The position numbers were made by a program, and so were the translations under genes. From NCBI RefSeq assembly GCF_002811765.1, contig NZ_NPDR01000009.1, positions 61,857 to 125,856 on the forward strand: 64,000 bases of DNA. Direction: 5' to 3'. Positions 54,761 through 63,967 of this stretch are shown here, in pieces. The stretch is from Leptospira saintgironsiae (GTDB lineage Bacteria > Spirochaetota > Leptospiria > Leptospirales > Leptospiraceae). Below the pieces are notes generated by a model. The model was not told the DNA's origin. It ran no database searches and saw only the letters and a list, made by a program, of their open reading frames with translations. Every line of letters begins with the position of its first letter. The stretch's first letter is position 1.

Positions 54761-55120
54761 TTATTTAGAAAGAATTTCAGTACCTGTTCCGTTTCCCCAA
54801 GTACCTTCTAATCGACTCCCTCCACTTTTAACTGTGTAGATCACAGGATAAGTATCGCCCCAATCTACTGTTAAAGTGTTTCCACTTAAAGAACCTGTTC
54901 CGGAGAAACTATTTCCTACGGACCATTGGAAATTGTAAGACCCATCCTCATTCAAAGTGACTGTAACACTTCCTCTATATTTACTTCCGTCAGGATTTGT
55001 ACCTGTCACTTTATAAGTTCCATAAACATTCAAAGATTGAGCGCTCAAATAAGAGAAGGAAACGGTCAAAGCGATCACGGTAAATAAAGCTATAATTTTA
55101 GCTTTAGGATTTCTAAACAT
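54761..55120 (-). CDS. Small secreted protein, unknown function
   Basis: From ATG 55120 (GGAGGT six bases upstream) the product is 119 residues. It has a signal peptide (MFRNPKAKIIALFTVIALTV) cleaved near SAQS. The mature part is all beta, with YGTYKVTGTNPDGSKYRGSV and repeated GxGSLSGNTL/GTWGNGTG strands, like a small lipocalin-type or META-like barrel. Family not recognised. A longer upstream frame to 55171 is not supported by any ribosome binding site. Confidence 0.72.
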   Translation of the reverse strand: MFRNPKAKIIALFTVIALTVSFSYLSAQSLNVYGTYKVTGTNPDGSKYRGSVTVTLNEDGSYNFQWSVGNSFSGTGSLSGNTLTVDWGDTYPVIYTVKSGGSRLEGTWGNGTGTEILSK

Positions 55121-55218
55121 GAATACCTCCAAGTGAGGGCAAAATAAAAACACAGATCCGTATCTAATCAAGATTTTTACTCAAGGCCAGAAAACATTTA
55201 TTTCCAACTGGAATCTCT

Positions 55219-58200
55219 CTAAATACAGGAATCATAACCTCTCAAGATCCATTTCCTAGATTCAGCAGGATCAATCACTGCGTCTATTTCCAAATAAGAA
55301 GCCATATTGATCGCCTTACCTCTTTCATAAGCCTCAGAAACTAAACGTTCGAAAAGAATTTGTCTTTCTTTCCAATCCTTAATTTCTGCGAGTTCCTTTT
55401 GATATCCTGTTCTAATTTCTCCTTCTATTCCCATCGCACCGAATTCTCCTGTAGGCCAAGAGATTGTAAATACCGGAGAATGAAAACTGCCGGCTGCCAT
55501 GGCCATCGCACCTAAACCATAACCTTTTCTGAGAATAATAGTGAACACAGGGACTTGTAAAGAAGCGCCAGACTCAAAAAGTTTTGCAGCCTTCCGCACT
55601 AATCCTTTCTTCTCCACTTCAGGTCCTACCATAAAACCTGGTGTATCACAAAGAAATAATATAGGAAGTTTATTCAGATCGCAAAATTCAGAAAACTCGG
55701 ATGCCTTTTCTGCTCCTTCTGCATCGATTGCTCCACCTAAATGAGTTGGATTATTTGCAATCAAACCTAAAGAGCGTCCTTCTATTCGGATAAGAGAAGT
55801 CACAATTCCTTTTGCAAAGTCTTTTCTGAATTCTAAAACTGAGTCAATATCTGCCAGGGAAGAAATAACAGAACGGATCTCATAGGATCTTAAACGATTT
55901 TCTGGAATTAAGGTCCTTAGGATTTTTTGATCTCTATATTCAAATTTACTGATATTTCCCTGAAAATAAGAAAGTGCCTTTTTAGCAGTAAAAACTGCCT
56001 CTTCTTCATTCTTAACTAATATATCGATTACACCGTTTTTGGTTTGGACATCTGCAGGACCGATTTCCTCTGCAGAAAAATTTCCAAGGCCTCCACCTTT
56101 CACCATCACAGGACCGCCCATTCCTATATTAGAATCTTCTGTTGCGATCCTAATATCACTTGCACCAAATAATGCAGCATTGCCTGCAAAACATCTACCT
56201 GCTGCAATGGCTATCCTCAAACTTTTTCCTTTTAAACCTGCGTATTTACGGAATGTATGCAGATCTAAACCTGCAACAGCGGGAACATCTACTTCTCCTG
56301 GACGACCTCCCCCTCCTTCTGTAAAAAACACAAGGGGAAGTTTTTGGCTTTCTACCATTTCCAAAAACCGATCCGTCTTTTTATGATTCATCGCTCCTTG
56401 GGTTCCCATAAAAACTGTGTAATCATAAGCGAGTACTGAAACTCTTGCTACGTGAGGCGCAAATAGTTCGGCATTCACTGTACCAAGACCAGCGATGAGT
56501 CCATCTGCAGGACTCAGTTTAATCAAATCTTCTAGGGACCTTCTTCTTCTCTGGGCGGCAATAGCGAGACTTCCATATTCTACAAAACTTCCTTGGTCAC
56601 AAAGATCCGCCACATTCTCTCTCGCGGTCCTTTGTCCTCTTTTATGCCGTTTGGAAACTGCTTGGGTTCTGGAAATATCTTCATTCAAAAGTAAACGGTC
56701 CAAAACTTCTCTCAAGTCTGGACGAATTCGATTTGGATCTATTTTTTCCTCATGATGATCTGAAGAATGTTCCAAATCTTCTGGCCTGATCCAAACAAGC
56801 ATTTCTCCTTCCGAAACAATCTTTCCAGGCTCAATCAAAACCTTTTCTATAATTCCAGTAGTTTCTGAATGTAAAAGATGTTCCATCTTCATGGAAGAAA
56901 GAAGCGCAATCTTCTCCCCTTTACGAATTGGTTCCCCTTCTTTAGGATAGATTTCGATTAGACTTCCAGTCATGGGAGAATGAAAAGAATTCAATCCTTC
57001 TGGGATTTCTTCTATTATTTTAGAATTTTCTAAATCGCCATTTTTCTCTGGTTCGAAATTATATTTTTTATGTTCTGTTTTAGAAGAAGATAGAAGTTCA
57101 GAAATATTTTCCTCTATAAACTTTGTCCAAATAGAATATGATTCCAGCTCTTTCCTTTTGAGCACATTCAGAAGAAGAGGAAGATTTGTTTTGATACCTT
57201 CTATCCTAAATTCGGATAATGCACGGTATGCAGAATGAATCAGTTTAGGAAATCTAGGACTTTTAGAATGAATGATTAATTTCGCAAGTAAGGAATCAAA
57301 ATTAGGACCAACCTCATAACCTGAATAAGCAGCGCTATCCACTCTGATCCCCGGACCAGAACTTGGCTCGAACATATTTATTTTTCCAGAAGACGGTATG
57401 ATCTCTCCTTTTTGGTCCCAGGTTTCAGAATTTATCCTGATCTGGATTGCATAACCTTGAGGAAATTCTAGATTCTTCTGATCTAATCCAATCTCTTGGA
57501 AAGATTTCCCGGAAGCAATTTCCAACTGAGTTTCTACAAGATCTACTCCAGTGATTTCTTCAGTAATTGTATGTTCTACCTGTAATCTAGGATTAGATTC
57601 TATAAAATAGATTTCAGAATCAGGGCTGATCAAAAATTCAAAAGTGCCTAAACTTTTATAAGAAAGATGAGAAGCAATTTTCAAAGAATAAGAGATGATC
57701 TTTTCACGGATTTTAGGATCTAAAAAAGGGGCAGGTGCAATCTCGAGTAACTTTTGATTTTTCCTTTGAAGAGAACAGTCCCTGTCCCAAAAATAGAGGA
57801 CCTTACCGGAACCATCTCCCAAAATCTGGACTTCTATATGTCTTGCGATCGGTAGATATTTTTCTGCATATAAACTAGAATTTCCGAATGAATGTAAAGC
57901 TTCTTCGGAACAACTCTTGAATATAGTTTCTAATCCTTCTGCATTGTTTATGATACGGATCCCCCTTCCTCCACCACCAGCGATCGCTTTTAAAAGGAAT
58001 ATTCCATTTTTGGAATAAAACTCTTTTGCTTCTTTCAGATCGATTATCTTGCCAAGCCCAGGCAAGGTAGGAACTCCTAAGGATTCAGCGAGTAATACTG
58101 CTTTTAATTTATCCCCTAGGATCTCTAAAGTTTTGGGATCAGGACCTATAAAATTGATTTTAGATTCTTCGCATCTTTTTGCAAATCCTGGATTCTCACT

Positions 58201-58455
58201 TAAGAAGCCATAACCTGGATGAATGGAATCGCAACCTTCTCTTAGTGCGATGGATAGTATCTCATCTTGGTCTAAATAGGCCTTTGCTCCTCTTCCTTTA
58301 AGAGGAATAGAAACATCTGTCGCCAATCTATGCCTGGAATTTGAATCGTCTTCTGAATAGATAGAGACGGTAGGAACTCCTAACGCTGCCGCAGCTCTTG
58401 CAATTCGAATAGAAACTTCTCCCCGATTTGCTATTAATAATTTGGATAATTTCAT
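55219..58455 (-). CDS. Single-chain biotin-dependent acyl-CoA carboxylase (BC-BCCP-CT fusion)
   Basis: All three parts of an acyl-CoA carboxylase are in one 1078-residue chain. The biotin carboxylase (about 1-450) has IANRGEVSIRIARAA, GGGGRGIRI and ESNPRLQVEHTITEE. The biotin carrier domain (about 480-560) has the biotinyl lysine in SSMKMEH near 523. The carboxyltransferase (about 590-1078) has the crotonase-like GGGGRPGEVD, FALFGASDIRIA-type oxyanion strands and the second half GFMVGPEVEKKG. Substrate (acetyl-, propionyl- or longer acyl-CoA) is unclear. The start is ATG 58455; the longer frame to 58536 runs into a palindrome and is rejected. It is divergent from a TauD-like gene. Confidence 0.88.
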   Translation of the reverse strand: MKLSKLLIANRGEVSIRIARAAAALGVPTVSIYSEDDSNSRHRLATDVSIPLKGRGAKAYLDQDEILSIALREGCDSIHPGYGFLSENPGFAKRCEESKINFIGPDPKTLEILGDKLKAVLLAESLGVPTLPGLGKIIDLKEAKEFYSKNGIFLLKAIAGGGGRGIRIINNAEGLETIFKSCSEEALHSFGNSSLYAEKYLPIARHIEVQILGDGSGKVLYFWDRDCSLQRKNQKLLEIAPAPFLDPKIREKIISYSLKIASHLSYKSLGTFEFLISPDSEIYFIESNPRLQVEHTITEEITGVDLVETQLEIASGKSFQEIGLDQKNLEFPQGYAIQIRINSETWDQKGEIIPSSGKINMFEPSSGPGIRVDSAAYSGYEVGPNFDSLLAKLIIHSKSPRFPKLIHSAYRALSEFRIEGIKTNLPLLLNVLKRKELESYSIWTKFIEENISELLSSSKTEHKKYNFEPEKNGDLENSKIIEEIPEGLNSFHSPMTGSLIEIYPKEGEPIRKGEKIALLSSMKMEHLLHSETTGIIEKVLIEPGKIVSEGEMLVWIRPEDLEHSSDHHEEKIDPNRIRPDLREVLDRLLLNEDISRTQAVSKRHKRGQRTARENVADLCDQGSFVEYGSLAIAAQRRRRSLEDLIKLSPADGLIAGLGTVNAELFAPHVARVSVLAYDYTVFMGTQGAMNHKKTDRFLEMVESQKLPLVFFTEGGGGRPGEVDVPAVAGLDLHTFRKYAGLKGKSLRIAIAAGRCFAGNAALFGASDIRIATEDSNIGMGGPVMVKGGGLGNFSAEEIGPADVQTKNGVIDILVKNEEEAVFTAKKALSYFQGNISKFEYRDQKILRTLIPENRLRSYEIRSVISSLADIDSVLEFRKDFAKGIVTSLIRIEGRSLGLIANNPTHLGGAIDAEGAEKASEFSEFCDLNKLPILFLCDTPGFMVGPEVEKKGLVRKAAKLFESGASLQVPVFTIILRKGYGLGAMAMAAGSFHSPVFTISWPTGEFGAMGIEGEIRTGYQKELAEIKDWKERQILFERLVSEAYERGKAINMASYLEIDAVIDPAESRKWILRGYDSCI

Positions 58456-58519
58456 AAGTTGGAGGAAGTTTTGTGAGAAAGTCCGTCCGGTCGATCCAGT
58501 TTCGAAGCCGCCTATAAAT

Positions 58520-58557
58520 TTTGAACGAATGCACAATATAATGTGTATTCGTTCAAA
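58520..58557. promoter_or_regulatory. Large near-palindromic operator between carboxylase and TauD-like genes
   Basis: An 11-bp perfect arm, TTTGAACGAAT (58520-58530) / ATTCGTTCAAA (58547-58557), encloses a second symmetric pair CACA/TGTG around ATATAA. Only the G31/T46 pair breaks symmetry, so the whole 38-bp site is nearly perfect. Size and sequence suit a TetR-family regulator of acyl-CoA metabolism. It lies 65 bp upstream of the carboxylase ATG and about 95 bp upstream of the TauD-like ATG. Confidence 0.7.
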
Positions 58558-58652
58558 TCATTATCCATAATAACGATTTTTATTCCAATATATTAGATAT
58601 ACAAATCGAAGAGAGGGAGGTGTTTCGCTGAAGTGGTTTTAAGGGGAATCAT

Positions 58653-59798
58653 ATGCCAGCCACTAGTCTTGTTCGATCTTCAGGGAAAAAGAAGGCCCTG
58701 GGCAAAAATGCGAATTTATCAAAGAAGAAAACTAGGCCCTCCAAAACTTCAGAAGAAATTTCCAAAAACCTAATCAAAGGTTTAAATCTTCCTATTGTTT
58801 ACTCTCCATCTTCTCCAGAGAAAGCGGATCTAAAATATCTCACAGATTGGATCAAGAAAAATCATAAAGAAATACAGAGAGATCTTTTGATCTATGGCGC
58901 AATTCTATTCAGAGGTTTTAATATAGGTTCTTCTGAAAACTTCGAGAAGGTTGCCTTAGGCCTGGATTCCAATTTGTCTGAAGCATATTTGGGAACTTCT
59001 CCCAGAGATAAAAAGACTAAGTTTGTTCATACAGCGAGTGAACTTCCTTCTGCTTATCCGATCATGCAACATGCGGAGATGAGCTTCTTAAATAAACCTC
59101 CTAAAAAACTTTTCTTTTATGCAAAGTTAGCTCCTTCTAAAAACGGAGAAACTCCAATTACAGATCTAAGAACTGTTTTGAGAGAAATGCCTTCTCATAT
59201 TTCAGACAAAGTAGAAAAGCAAGGTATCAAGTATATTCGTCATTATGATGGCCCTGGAGCTTCTCGTTATAGCCTTTGGAAAACAAAACCTTGGAGTGAA
59301 ATGTTTAAGACTGTAGATAAAAAAGAAGCGGAGAAGGAGATCAAAAAACAGAATTTCGAGCATGAATGGCTTCCCGGAAATAAATTAAGATTAATTAATT
59401 CTCAAGTAGGTGTAAGAAAACATCCAATCGCAGGATCGAAAGCTTGGCATAACCATAGCCAAACATTTCATATAGATTCTCCTAGATTAGAATACAAATA
59501 TGTTTTCAAAAGACAGAAAACCTTAAGAGGACTTGGAGTTTATCTGATCTTGAATTTATTGACAGGGATCAAAAAGTTATTCAGCAAATCTGAAGATTTA
59601 GATGTTCACGCCACCTACGGAGATGGATCAGAAATTTCTAATAAAGACATCAAAGCCATTGTGAATGTTTTTTGGAAGAATATACAAATTTTCTCCTGGC
59701 AGAAGGATGATATTCTCTATATAGATAATTATTCAGTTTCTCACGGAAGACTTCCTTTTGTTGGTCCAAGAGAGATCCAAGTTGCTTGGACTGACTAA
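58653..59798 (+). CDS. TauD/TfdA-family Fe(II)/2-oxoglutarate dioxygenase
   Basis: The iron-binding set reads H140-x-E142 (MQHAEMSF), with a distal His near 364 (YSVSHGRLPF) and Arg373 for 2-oxoglutarate. H-x-E instead of the usual H-x-D is a variant seen within the family. NGETPITDLRTVLREM is a further family motif. The N-terminus is a Lys/Ser-rich 35-residue extension. Length 381 is longer than TauD. The substrate is unknown. AAGGGG lies six bases before ATG 58653. It is divergent from the carboxylase and shares the intergenic operator region. Confidence 0.82.
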   Translation: MPATSLVRSSGKKKALGKNANLSKKKTRPSKTSEEISKNLIKGLNLPIVYSPSSPEKADLKYLTDWIKKNHKEIQRDLLIYGAILFRGFNIGSSENFEKVALGLDSNLSEAYLGTSPRDKKTKFVHTASELPSAYPIMQHAEMSFLNKPPKKLFFYAKLAPSKNGETPITDLRTVLREMPSHISDKVEKQGIKYIRHYDGPGASRYSLWKTKPWSEMFKTVDKKEAEKEIKKQNFEHEWLPGNKLRLINSQVGVRKHPIAGSKAWHNHSQTFHIDSPRLEYKYVFKRQKTLRGLGVYLILNLLTGIKKLFSKSEDLDVHATYGDGSEISNKDIKAIVNVFWKNIQIFSWQKDDILYIDNYSVSHGRLPFVGPREIQVAWTD

Positions 59799-59838
59799 AG
59801 AAATCTTATATCATAACCGGTGATTTTTAAATTTTGCG

Positions 59839-60756
59839 TTAAAGCCTCATCACATCCATGAGGCATTCCGCATGTTTGTTTTTGATAAAACTACTCTCGG
59901 ATACAAAACTTAAAAAGGTTTTTAAGGATGGGTTTTGATTTTCGGAAATGTAAAAAACAGAAACCGGCAAATACAATTGTCTGATAGGAACAAACTTAGT
60001 ATCTATAGGCGCAAAATTCTGTGCGCCTAAGATAGTCAAAGAAACACCTTTACCAGTCGCCACTAAGATAGGACAACTTTCTCTCTCATTCTTTATATAA
60101 ACTTTAGGTTTGATGCCACTTTGTTTAAATAAAGAAGAGATCGTATCGTAAAAACTTCCTGAGTCCTTTTTGGGGTGTAATATGATGGTTTCATCCTTTA
60201 ATTCTTTAAATTCAATTTCTTCTCTTTTAGCAAGAGGATGTTTTTTAGGAAGAAGAACACCAAGCACCTCATCATGAACCGGATGTTTTTCCAAGCGAGG
60301 ATCAGAAACTTCTCCTTCTAAAAAACAAATATCGAATTGAGCTGATTTTAAACCTTTGATGATCCGATTTCGTGTTTCCTGCTGAAGCTGCAGTTTGATC
60401 CGAGGAAATCGATCCTGGAACTCATTAATGATCTGGGGCAGACTTGCCATAAAGGTAGTGGTAGAAAAACCAATACTAAGTCCTCCCGCTTTGAGTTTGC
60501 CGATAGAACGAACTTCCTTTTCTATTTTTTCTGCCTTTGCGATGATCTCTCTACCTTCCTTTAGGAGATGGACTCCTGCTCCAGTAAGTTTCACATGTCT
60601 CGTAGATCTTTCGAATAATTTAGTGGAAAGTTCCTCTTCAAAGGAAGAGATCAATCTGGTCAAAGGAGGTTGGGACATTCCCAAAATTTCAGCACTCTTT
60701 CTGAAATTTAATTCCTCGGCAACGACGATGAAAGATCTTAATTTAGATAAATCCAT
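59839..60756 (-). CDS. LysR-family transcriptional regulator
   Basis: The winged helix-turn-helix domain is at the N-terminus (LRSFIVVAEELNFRKSAEILGMSQPPLTRLISSFEEEL) with the linker helix to about 90. The periplasmic-binding-protein-like effector domain follows to 305. The start ATG 60756 lies five bp from the dyad at 60761-60785; the longer frame to 60783 overlaps that dyad and is rejected. It is divergent from the thioredoxin-reductase-like gene at 60905, its most likely target together with its own promoter. Confidence 0.88.
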   Translation of the reverse strand: MDLSKLRSFIVVAEELNFRKSAEILGMSQPPLTRLISSFEEELSTKLFERSTRHVKLTGAGVHLLKEGREIIAKAEKIEKEVRSIGKLKAGGLSIGFSTTTFMASLPQIINEFQDRFPRIKLQLQQETRNRIIKGLKSAQFDICFLEGEVSDPRLEKHPVHDEVLGVLLPKKHPLAKREEIEFKELKDETIILHPKKDSGSFYDTISSLFKQSGIKPKVYIKNERESCPILVATGKGVSLTILGAQNFAPIDTKFVPIRQLYLPVSVFYISENQNPSLKTFLSFVSESSFIKNKHAECLMDVMRL

Positions 60757-60760
60757 ATAA

Positions 60761-60785
60761 TATTGATACCTAATTGGTATCAATA
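60761..60785. promoter_or_regulatory. LysR-type operator
   Basis: Perfect 10-bp arms TATTGATACC (60761-60770) and GGTATCAATA (60776-60785) flank TAATT. The LysR consensus T-N11-A is satisfied in the middle (ATACC-TAATT-GGTAT). It lies directly upstream of the LysR ATG and 119 bp before the flavoprotein ATG, suiting dual control. Confidence 0.72.
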
Positions 60786-60904
60786 AATCAACTAAATTCG
60801 GAATAAAATCAAAAAATTACAAATTTCTACCAAATGTATTTACAGTTTTCAGTATGGTAAAATTTCAATAATTATTATCATCAAAGTTCTTCAAGGAGGA
60901 CAAA

Positions 60905-61819
60905 ATGAAATTCGATTATGAAGTATTAATAATAGGGGGCGGTCCCGCAGGACTAAGCGCTGCATTGGCCTTAGGAAGAATGAGCAGAACCGCTCTAGTC
61001 TGCGACGATAGTCGTCCAAGAAACGCAGCATCTTCTCATTTGAATAACTTTCCGACAAGAGACGGGATCCATCCCGCAGAATGGAGAAAATTAGTTAGAA
61101 AGGATTTAGAAAAATATAATACGATCAGGTTTTTTGAGGGAAGTGTTCTATCGGTAGAAAGATCAGGATCAGGCTTTATCGCCAGATTATCCTCAGATAA
61201 AATTTTTCATTTTAAAAAAGTCATTCTTGCATATGGTGTAGAGGATAAATACCTACAGGTCCCGGGTTATAAGGAACTTTGGGGTAAATCCATTTTCCAT
61301 TGTCCTTACTGCCACGGTTTTGAAGTGAGAGGTTCTAAACTCGGCCTGATCGGAAACGGAGACACATTATTCTATATGCTTCCTCTTATATACGATTTAG
61401 CATCCGACTTAGTTATTTTTACAAATGGAAAAGCCGAATTCAAAGAAGAACAAAGGAACTTATTAGAGCGAAAAAATATCCGCTTCATAGAAGATAAGAT
61501 CACAGGTTTTATATACGAAGGAGAAAAACTCAAAAGTATTAGTTTTGAAAATGGAGAGAATGTAGAAAGGGACGGACTATATGCTCTTCCAACATTTCCA
61601 TTCAAACTAAAATCCACAATCGGCGAAAAACTCCGCTGCGAAAAAGATCAATTCGGCTTCTACAAAGTTGGCGAAAAAGGAAAGACAAGTGTAGATGGAG
61701 TTTATGCCTGCGGAGACAATGCAAGTGGTGCTCATTCAGTCTTATTAGCTGCTGCTTCCGGAGGAATGGCAGGCGCAGGTATAGTTCACGAATTATTAAG
61801 CGAGAAATTATCAGAGTAG
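60905..61819 (+). CDS. Thioredoxin-reductase-like FAD-dependent NAD(P) oxidoreductase
   Basis: An FAD fold with GGGPAGLSAALALGRM (11-26), a redox CPYC pair (C133, C136) followed by HGFE, and the final CGDNASGAHSVLLAAASGG FAD motif. Length (304) matches low-molecular-weight thioredoxin-reductase-like proteins. The NAD(P)-binding glycine motif LIGNGDTLF is present. AAGGAGG lies six bases upstream of ATG 60905. Its reductant and partner are unknown. It is presumably regulated by the divergent LysR protein. Confidence 0.87.
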   Translation: MKFDYEVLIIGGGPAGLSAALALGRMSRTALVCDDSRPRNAASSHLNNFPTRDGIHPAEWRKLVRKDLEKYNTIRFFEGSVLSVERSGSGFIARLSSDKIFHFKKVILAYGVEDKYLQVPGYKELWGKSIFHCPYCHGFEVRGSKLGLIGNGDTLFYMLPLIYDLASDLVIFTNGKAEFKEEQRNLLERKNIRFIEDKITGFIYEGEKLKSISFENGENVERDGLYALPTFPFKLKSTIGEKLRCEKDQFGFYKVGEKGKTSVDGVYACGDNASGAHSVLLAAASGGMAGAGIVHELLSEKLSE

Positions 61820-61822
61820 TTT

Positions 61823-61838
61823 TGTTGGAATTCCAACA
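61823..61838. repeat. 16-bp perfect palindrome, first of a related pair
   Basis: TGTTGGAATTCCAACA is a perfect palindrome four bases after the flavoprotein stop. Its core GGAATTCC is shared with 61956-61975. It lies in a 262-bp gap that otherwise holds a small CCACCC/GGGTGG hairpin (61922-61939) and no gene. Confidence 0.7.
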
Positions 61839-61955
61839 TGAATTGCAGGCGGAAATTGAGGTTGCTGTTTAAGGAATTGTAGTGTATAGGGGGAAAGGCT
61901 TCTCCCACAAGCCCACCTCCTCCACCCGAACTTGGGTGGGGGCGATCTCTATTTC

Positions 61956-61975
61956 CATGTAGGAATTCCTACATG
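61956..61975. repeat. 20-bp perfect palindrome, second of a related pair
   Basis: CATGTAGGAATTCCTACATG is a perfect 20-bp palindrome, 118 bp downstream of the first. The shared TGTnGGAATTCCnACA core suggests one mobile or regulatory repeat family. Confidence 0.75.
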
Positions 61976-62081
61976 AGGAGCTCGTTCTTCCAGATCAAAC
62001 ATTCGCTGGAACTAACACCATTTCGACCTAAGTAAATTTAAAATTGACAATCGATCATTTTTCGTATTACCTTCCTCCTCT

Positions 62082-62786
62082 ATGAAAATTCTCCATTTCT
62101 ATTTTCTTTCCTTTTCTTTCGTGTTAACTACCTATTGCGCTTCCTTAGTTCCTACAGGAATGGTTAAAGGATTAGTAGAATCTGCACCCTCAGCAAATTG
62201 GATACCAATTCATTCAAACCCTAAAGTGGGAGACTTTGCGGTTTATCAGGGTTTGGATGGAACTAAAACGAAAGTGGAAATCATGTCGCAAAAAGGGGCA
62301 ATTTTTGAAGTTAAAAATACTTTTTTAGAAACTTCTTCCTTACTTCATTTTATGAAAGATTATGAAGAACATCTTTTTATAGATAAAGAAGGTTATGCAA
62401 AAGAAGGATTCATGATAGAAATATCCACATCTAGAAAGATCACGAAACGAGTTGCGAATGAGAAGGATGTAGGTTATATTCCAAACCCTAAATCTTTCGG
62501 AGTAAAGAAAACAAATCTGACTATCACTACGAAAGCAGGAACTTTTAAGATAGACTCTATCATAGTTATCGCGAAGGACTTCGCAAACGGAAAGTTCAAT
62601 GCTATGTATTTTATAAGCCCGCAAGCTAAATTCGGAATGGTTCAGTCCAGAGTAGTTGGAAGCGCGGACCTTCAACTGGATACATTGGCCACTTTAATTA
62701 GCGGAAATAATCTCGTAGGTTATATCGTAGGCGAATTTGGAAAATTAAATTTTAAAGAAGGCGCCGATCTAGTAGAATCCAACTGA
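62082..62786 (+). CDS. Putative lipoprotein, unknown function
   Basis: MKILHFYFLSFSFVLTTYC is a lipoprotein signal (Cys19). The mature part is about 215 residues of beta strands and helices: VGDFAVYQGLDG, ITTKAGTFKIDSI, ISPQAKFGMVQSRV. I do not recognise the family, though the pattern resembles other spirochaete lipoproteins of 230 residues. It is nine bp from the next lipoprotein gene, so they form an operon. TTGACA at 62044-62049 could be a -35, but the -10 spacing is short. Confidence 0.66.
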   Translation: MKILHFYFLSFSFVLTTYCASLVPTGMVKGLVESAPSANWIPIHSNPKVGDFAVYQGLDGTKTKVEIMSQKGAIFEVKNTFLETSSLLHFMKDYEEHLFIDKEGYAKEGFMIEISTSRKITKRVANEKDVGYIPNPKSFGVKKTNLTITTKAGTFKIDSIIVIAKDFANGKFNAMYFISPQAKFGMVQSRVVGSADLQLDTLATLISGNNLVGYIVGEFGKLNFKEGADLVESN

Positions 62787-62795
62787 GGAAATATT

Positions 62796-63851
62796 ATGCG
62801 TAAAATCCTTTTTCTTTCTCTTATTTGCGCCCTTAATTGGAGCTGTTTCACTGCGGTTGTCATGACAAAACATGGTTGGGATTTAAGAGCCCAAAAAGAC
62901 TCTCGTCCTTACTTACAAGAAAGCATTCGAGAGATTAAACAACTGTCCCTATCAGAAACAGAATTTAAAATTATATATGATGTAGGCTTGTATACTTCCC
63001 GGGATTCAAAAGATCAGGCTATTATTCAAAGGACCGCCTGTCTTAGCTTAAAATCTCTTTTGGTTGTAGATACATATTACCAAGATATTAAAGATCACAC
63101 ACCATGTAAGCAAGACGTTTCTTCGAAATTTATAGATATAAAATTCGAAGAAATCCCAGAATTGAAAAACAGAATTTGGATACCGGATTTAAAAATCACC
63201 CTTTCCTCCAAAAATGAATTCGATAAATTTACAATTCCTTTTCCTGACCCAAAACAATTCGGAGATTCGTATTTTTATCCTCGAATCAATTCTCTGAAAT
63301 TCGTAAAAGGAAGAGAGGTTGTTTCAGCTACCTTATTAGAAGGTGAATACTTTAGTCATAGATATTTACGCTTACAATTCGATACGAAGGAAGAAATCTA
63401 TTTATATGCCACCAACAATGGATTTAGGATCTCAGCAGATGGCTATTCTTGGCGTCCGTTTACCCTACTCAAGGCGAAAATAAAAAAAGAAGAGCAGTTA
63501 GAAATCCAAAAATTCACATTAGCTAAGCAAGAAAAACTCATATCGGTTCAGTATGAATATCCAGATAATAATGGAAAATTTAGAATCGAAAATAAGACAT
63601 TTAGGATCATCGGTCCAGTCCGGGATCTTAGGGATGGAATTCAATTCATTTCGAAAGCAAACGACTCAAGAAAAGAAAAGGATGAAACAGGAATCTGGAG
63701 CGCATATCCAGCATTATATCCCTTTTCAATTACCTTAGACGTCGCAACTTCTCCCTTACAATTAATATCAATTTTTGTATTAGGTTTCAAGAACCATATT
63801 TATTTCTGGGGCTGTTTGCTTGGAGGAAGATGTTTTAGTCCTTTAGGCTGA
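62796..63851 (+). CDS. Putative lipoprotein, unknown function
   Basis: MRKILFLSLICALNWSC (Cys17) is a lipoprotein signal. The mature 335 residues are beta-rich and end with two hydrophobic stretches, including a Trp/Gly/Cys-rich one near the C-terminus. TGAGGAAA lies about six bases upstream of the ATG. It is the second gene of a two-lipoprotein unit. No family recognised. Confidence 0.66.
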   Translation: MRKILFLSLICALNWSCFTAVVMTKHGWDLRAQKDSRPYLQESIREIKQLSLSETEFKIIYDVGLYTSRDSKDQAIIQRTACLSLKSLLVVDTYYQDIKDHTPCKQDVSSKFIDIKFEEIPELKNRIWIPDLKITLSSKNEFDKFTIPFPDPKQFGDSYFYPRINSLKFVKGREVVSATLLEGEYFSHRYLRLQFDTKEEIYLYATNNGFRISADGYSWRPFTLLKAKIKKEEQLEIQKFTLAKQEKLISVQYEYPDNNGKFRIENKTFRIIGPVRDLRDGIQFISKANDSRKEKDETGIWSAYPALYPFSITLDVATSPLQLISIFVLGFKNHIYFWGCLLGGRCFSPLG

Positions 63852-63967
63852 TCCATCTAAGTATCAGAATTCCCACATAGAAAACTGAATCTCATCTTTT
63901 AAAGTTAAGTTAGAATGTTTTGAATTAGAAAGGAAGAGAAAGTCTCTTCGAAAACATATAGAGTAGC

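Noticed and set aside
58456..58536. An upstream in-frame extension of the carboxylase gene to 58536
   Set aside because: It runs into the 38-bp palindrome, has no ribosome binding site, and the conserved biotin carboxylase N-terminus begins at MKLSKLLIANRGE (58455).
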